From positions 1-23,042 of IMG/VR virus record IMGVR_UViG_3300008448_000690: a stretch of 23,042 nucleotides of DNA, one strand, 5' to 3'. This document shows, piece after piece, positions 22,773 to 23,042 of the stretch; within the stretch, counting starts at the first letter, position 1, and each line of letters begins with the position of its first letter. Position numbers and translations under genes: made by a program. The notes under the pieces are model-generated. The model was not told the DNA's origin. It ran no database searches and saw nothing but the letters and a program-made list of their open reading frames with translations. The DNA comes from a virus.

Positions 22773-23042
22773 ATGAAATTAGTAGATTTGATTCCATTAA
22801 AGGAAATGTATAACCCAGCCGAAGCTTTTAATAAGAAAGTGAGTAGAATGACCGATAATAATGACCATACTGGAGCTACTATTGAATTGGCAATCTATAT
22901 GGATGATAGAGATGCACTTACTAAATTAAACCAAATCAAAAAAAGACAGGATATTAAAGGTTCAATTGCAAGTAATAAAGATGCAAATGAAAGAAATAGT
23001 ATATTTAATAAGTTGTTAAGAAAAGCAAAGAAAGAATTATCA
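22773..23042 (+). CDS. Protein of unknown function (3' end outside the window)
   Basis: The frame stays open from ATG at 22773 to the last base, giving 90 residues of a longer protein that begins MKLVDLIPLKEMYNPAEAFN. The alternative ATG at 22765 stops after three codons. The visible part is charged and probably helical, with a basic C-terminal half (ERNSIFNKLLRKAKKELS). A segment TGATIELAIYMDDRDALTKL is distinctive but I do not recognise a family. It carries its own ATATTTATAT motif 27 bases upstream, as the virion genes do, so late expression is likely. Coding potential is supported by codon usage like that of its neighbours and by the lack of stops in this frame in AT-rich DNA. Confidence 0.65.
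   Translation, partial: MKLVDLIPLKEMYNPAEAFNKKVSRMTDNNDHTGATIELAIYMDDRDALTKLNQIKKRQDIKGSIASNKDANERNSIFNKLLRKAKKELS

Overview
This window is one contiguous late (virion) module of a tailed double-stranded DNA phage with a contractile, myovirus-type tail. Every convincing gene is on the + strand, genes are packed with gaps of a few to about 75 bases, and no stretch of 300 bases lacks a gene. No tRNA, rRNA, CRISPR array, insertion sequence or integrase is visible. The DNA is strongly AT-rich. Almost no start codon has a Shine-Dalgarno sequence; starts sit in A-rich leaders instead. Two intergenic sites resemble the TTTG / TA-rich promoters of Bacteroidota. Together these suggest an environmental phage of a Bacteroidota (Flavobacteria-like) host; this is inference, since no host marker gene is present.

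Layout. 1-8222 is the adhesion/fibre region: the 3' end of a fibre-like protein, two paralogous tail fibres that end in S74 intramolecular-chaperone peptidase domains, a GT4-like glycosyltransferase, and an unusual protein in which an intein-like Hint domain sits in front of a LamG-type lectin domain. 8290-11155 encodes the tail sheath and tail tube and is closed by a clear intrinsic terminator. 11258-12272 encodes a T4 gp26-like baseplate protein overlapped by a second reading frame that looks as if it is reached by programmed ribosomal frameshifting, in the place where tail assembly chaperones lie just upstream of the tape measure gene. Then come a small unknown gene, the tape measure protein, a tube-cap-like baseplate protein, a LysM (gp53-like) wedge protein, a large gp27/gpD-like hub protein and a small unknown protein (12305-20614). 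20669-22739 holds two non-structural genes, a PhyH-type 2-oxoglutarate/Fe(II) dioxygenase and a short family A DNA polymerase. The window ends inside an unknown gene.

How it works together. Sheath, tube, tape measure, chaperone, cap, wedge and hub would build the contractile tail; the fibres and the Hint-LamG protein would provide host recognition; the glycosyltransferase, 4 bases behind a Ser/Thr-rich fibre gene, could modify fibres or host glycans. A short motif, ATATTTATA(A/T), stands 23-60 bases upstream of nine genes, eight of them virion genes or their neighbours, and is a candidate phage late promoter. The dioxygenase and polymerase genes carry a different, shared promoter-like block, so they may be expressed at another time.

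Most noteworthy: the candidate frameshift with a local island of GC-rich, rare codons; the Hint domain with intact Cys, TxxH and HN motifs but Lys at +1; and near-total absence of GATC (one copy seen by eye in 23 kb), achieved partly by switching Asp codons from GAT to GAC before C.
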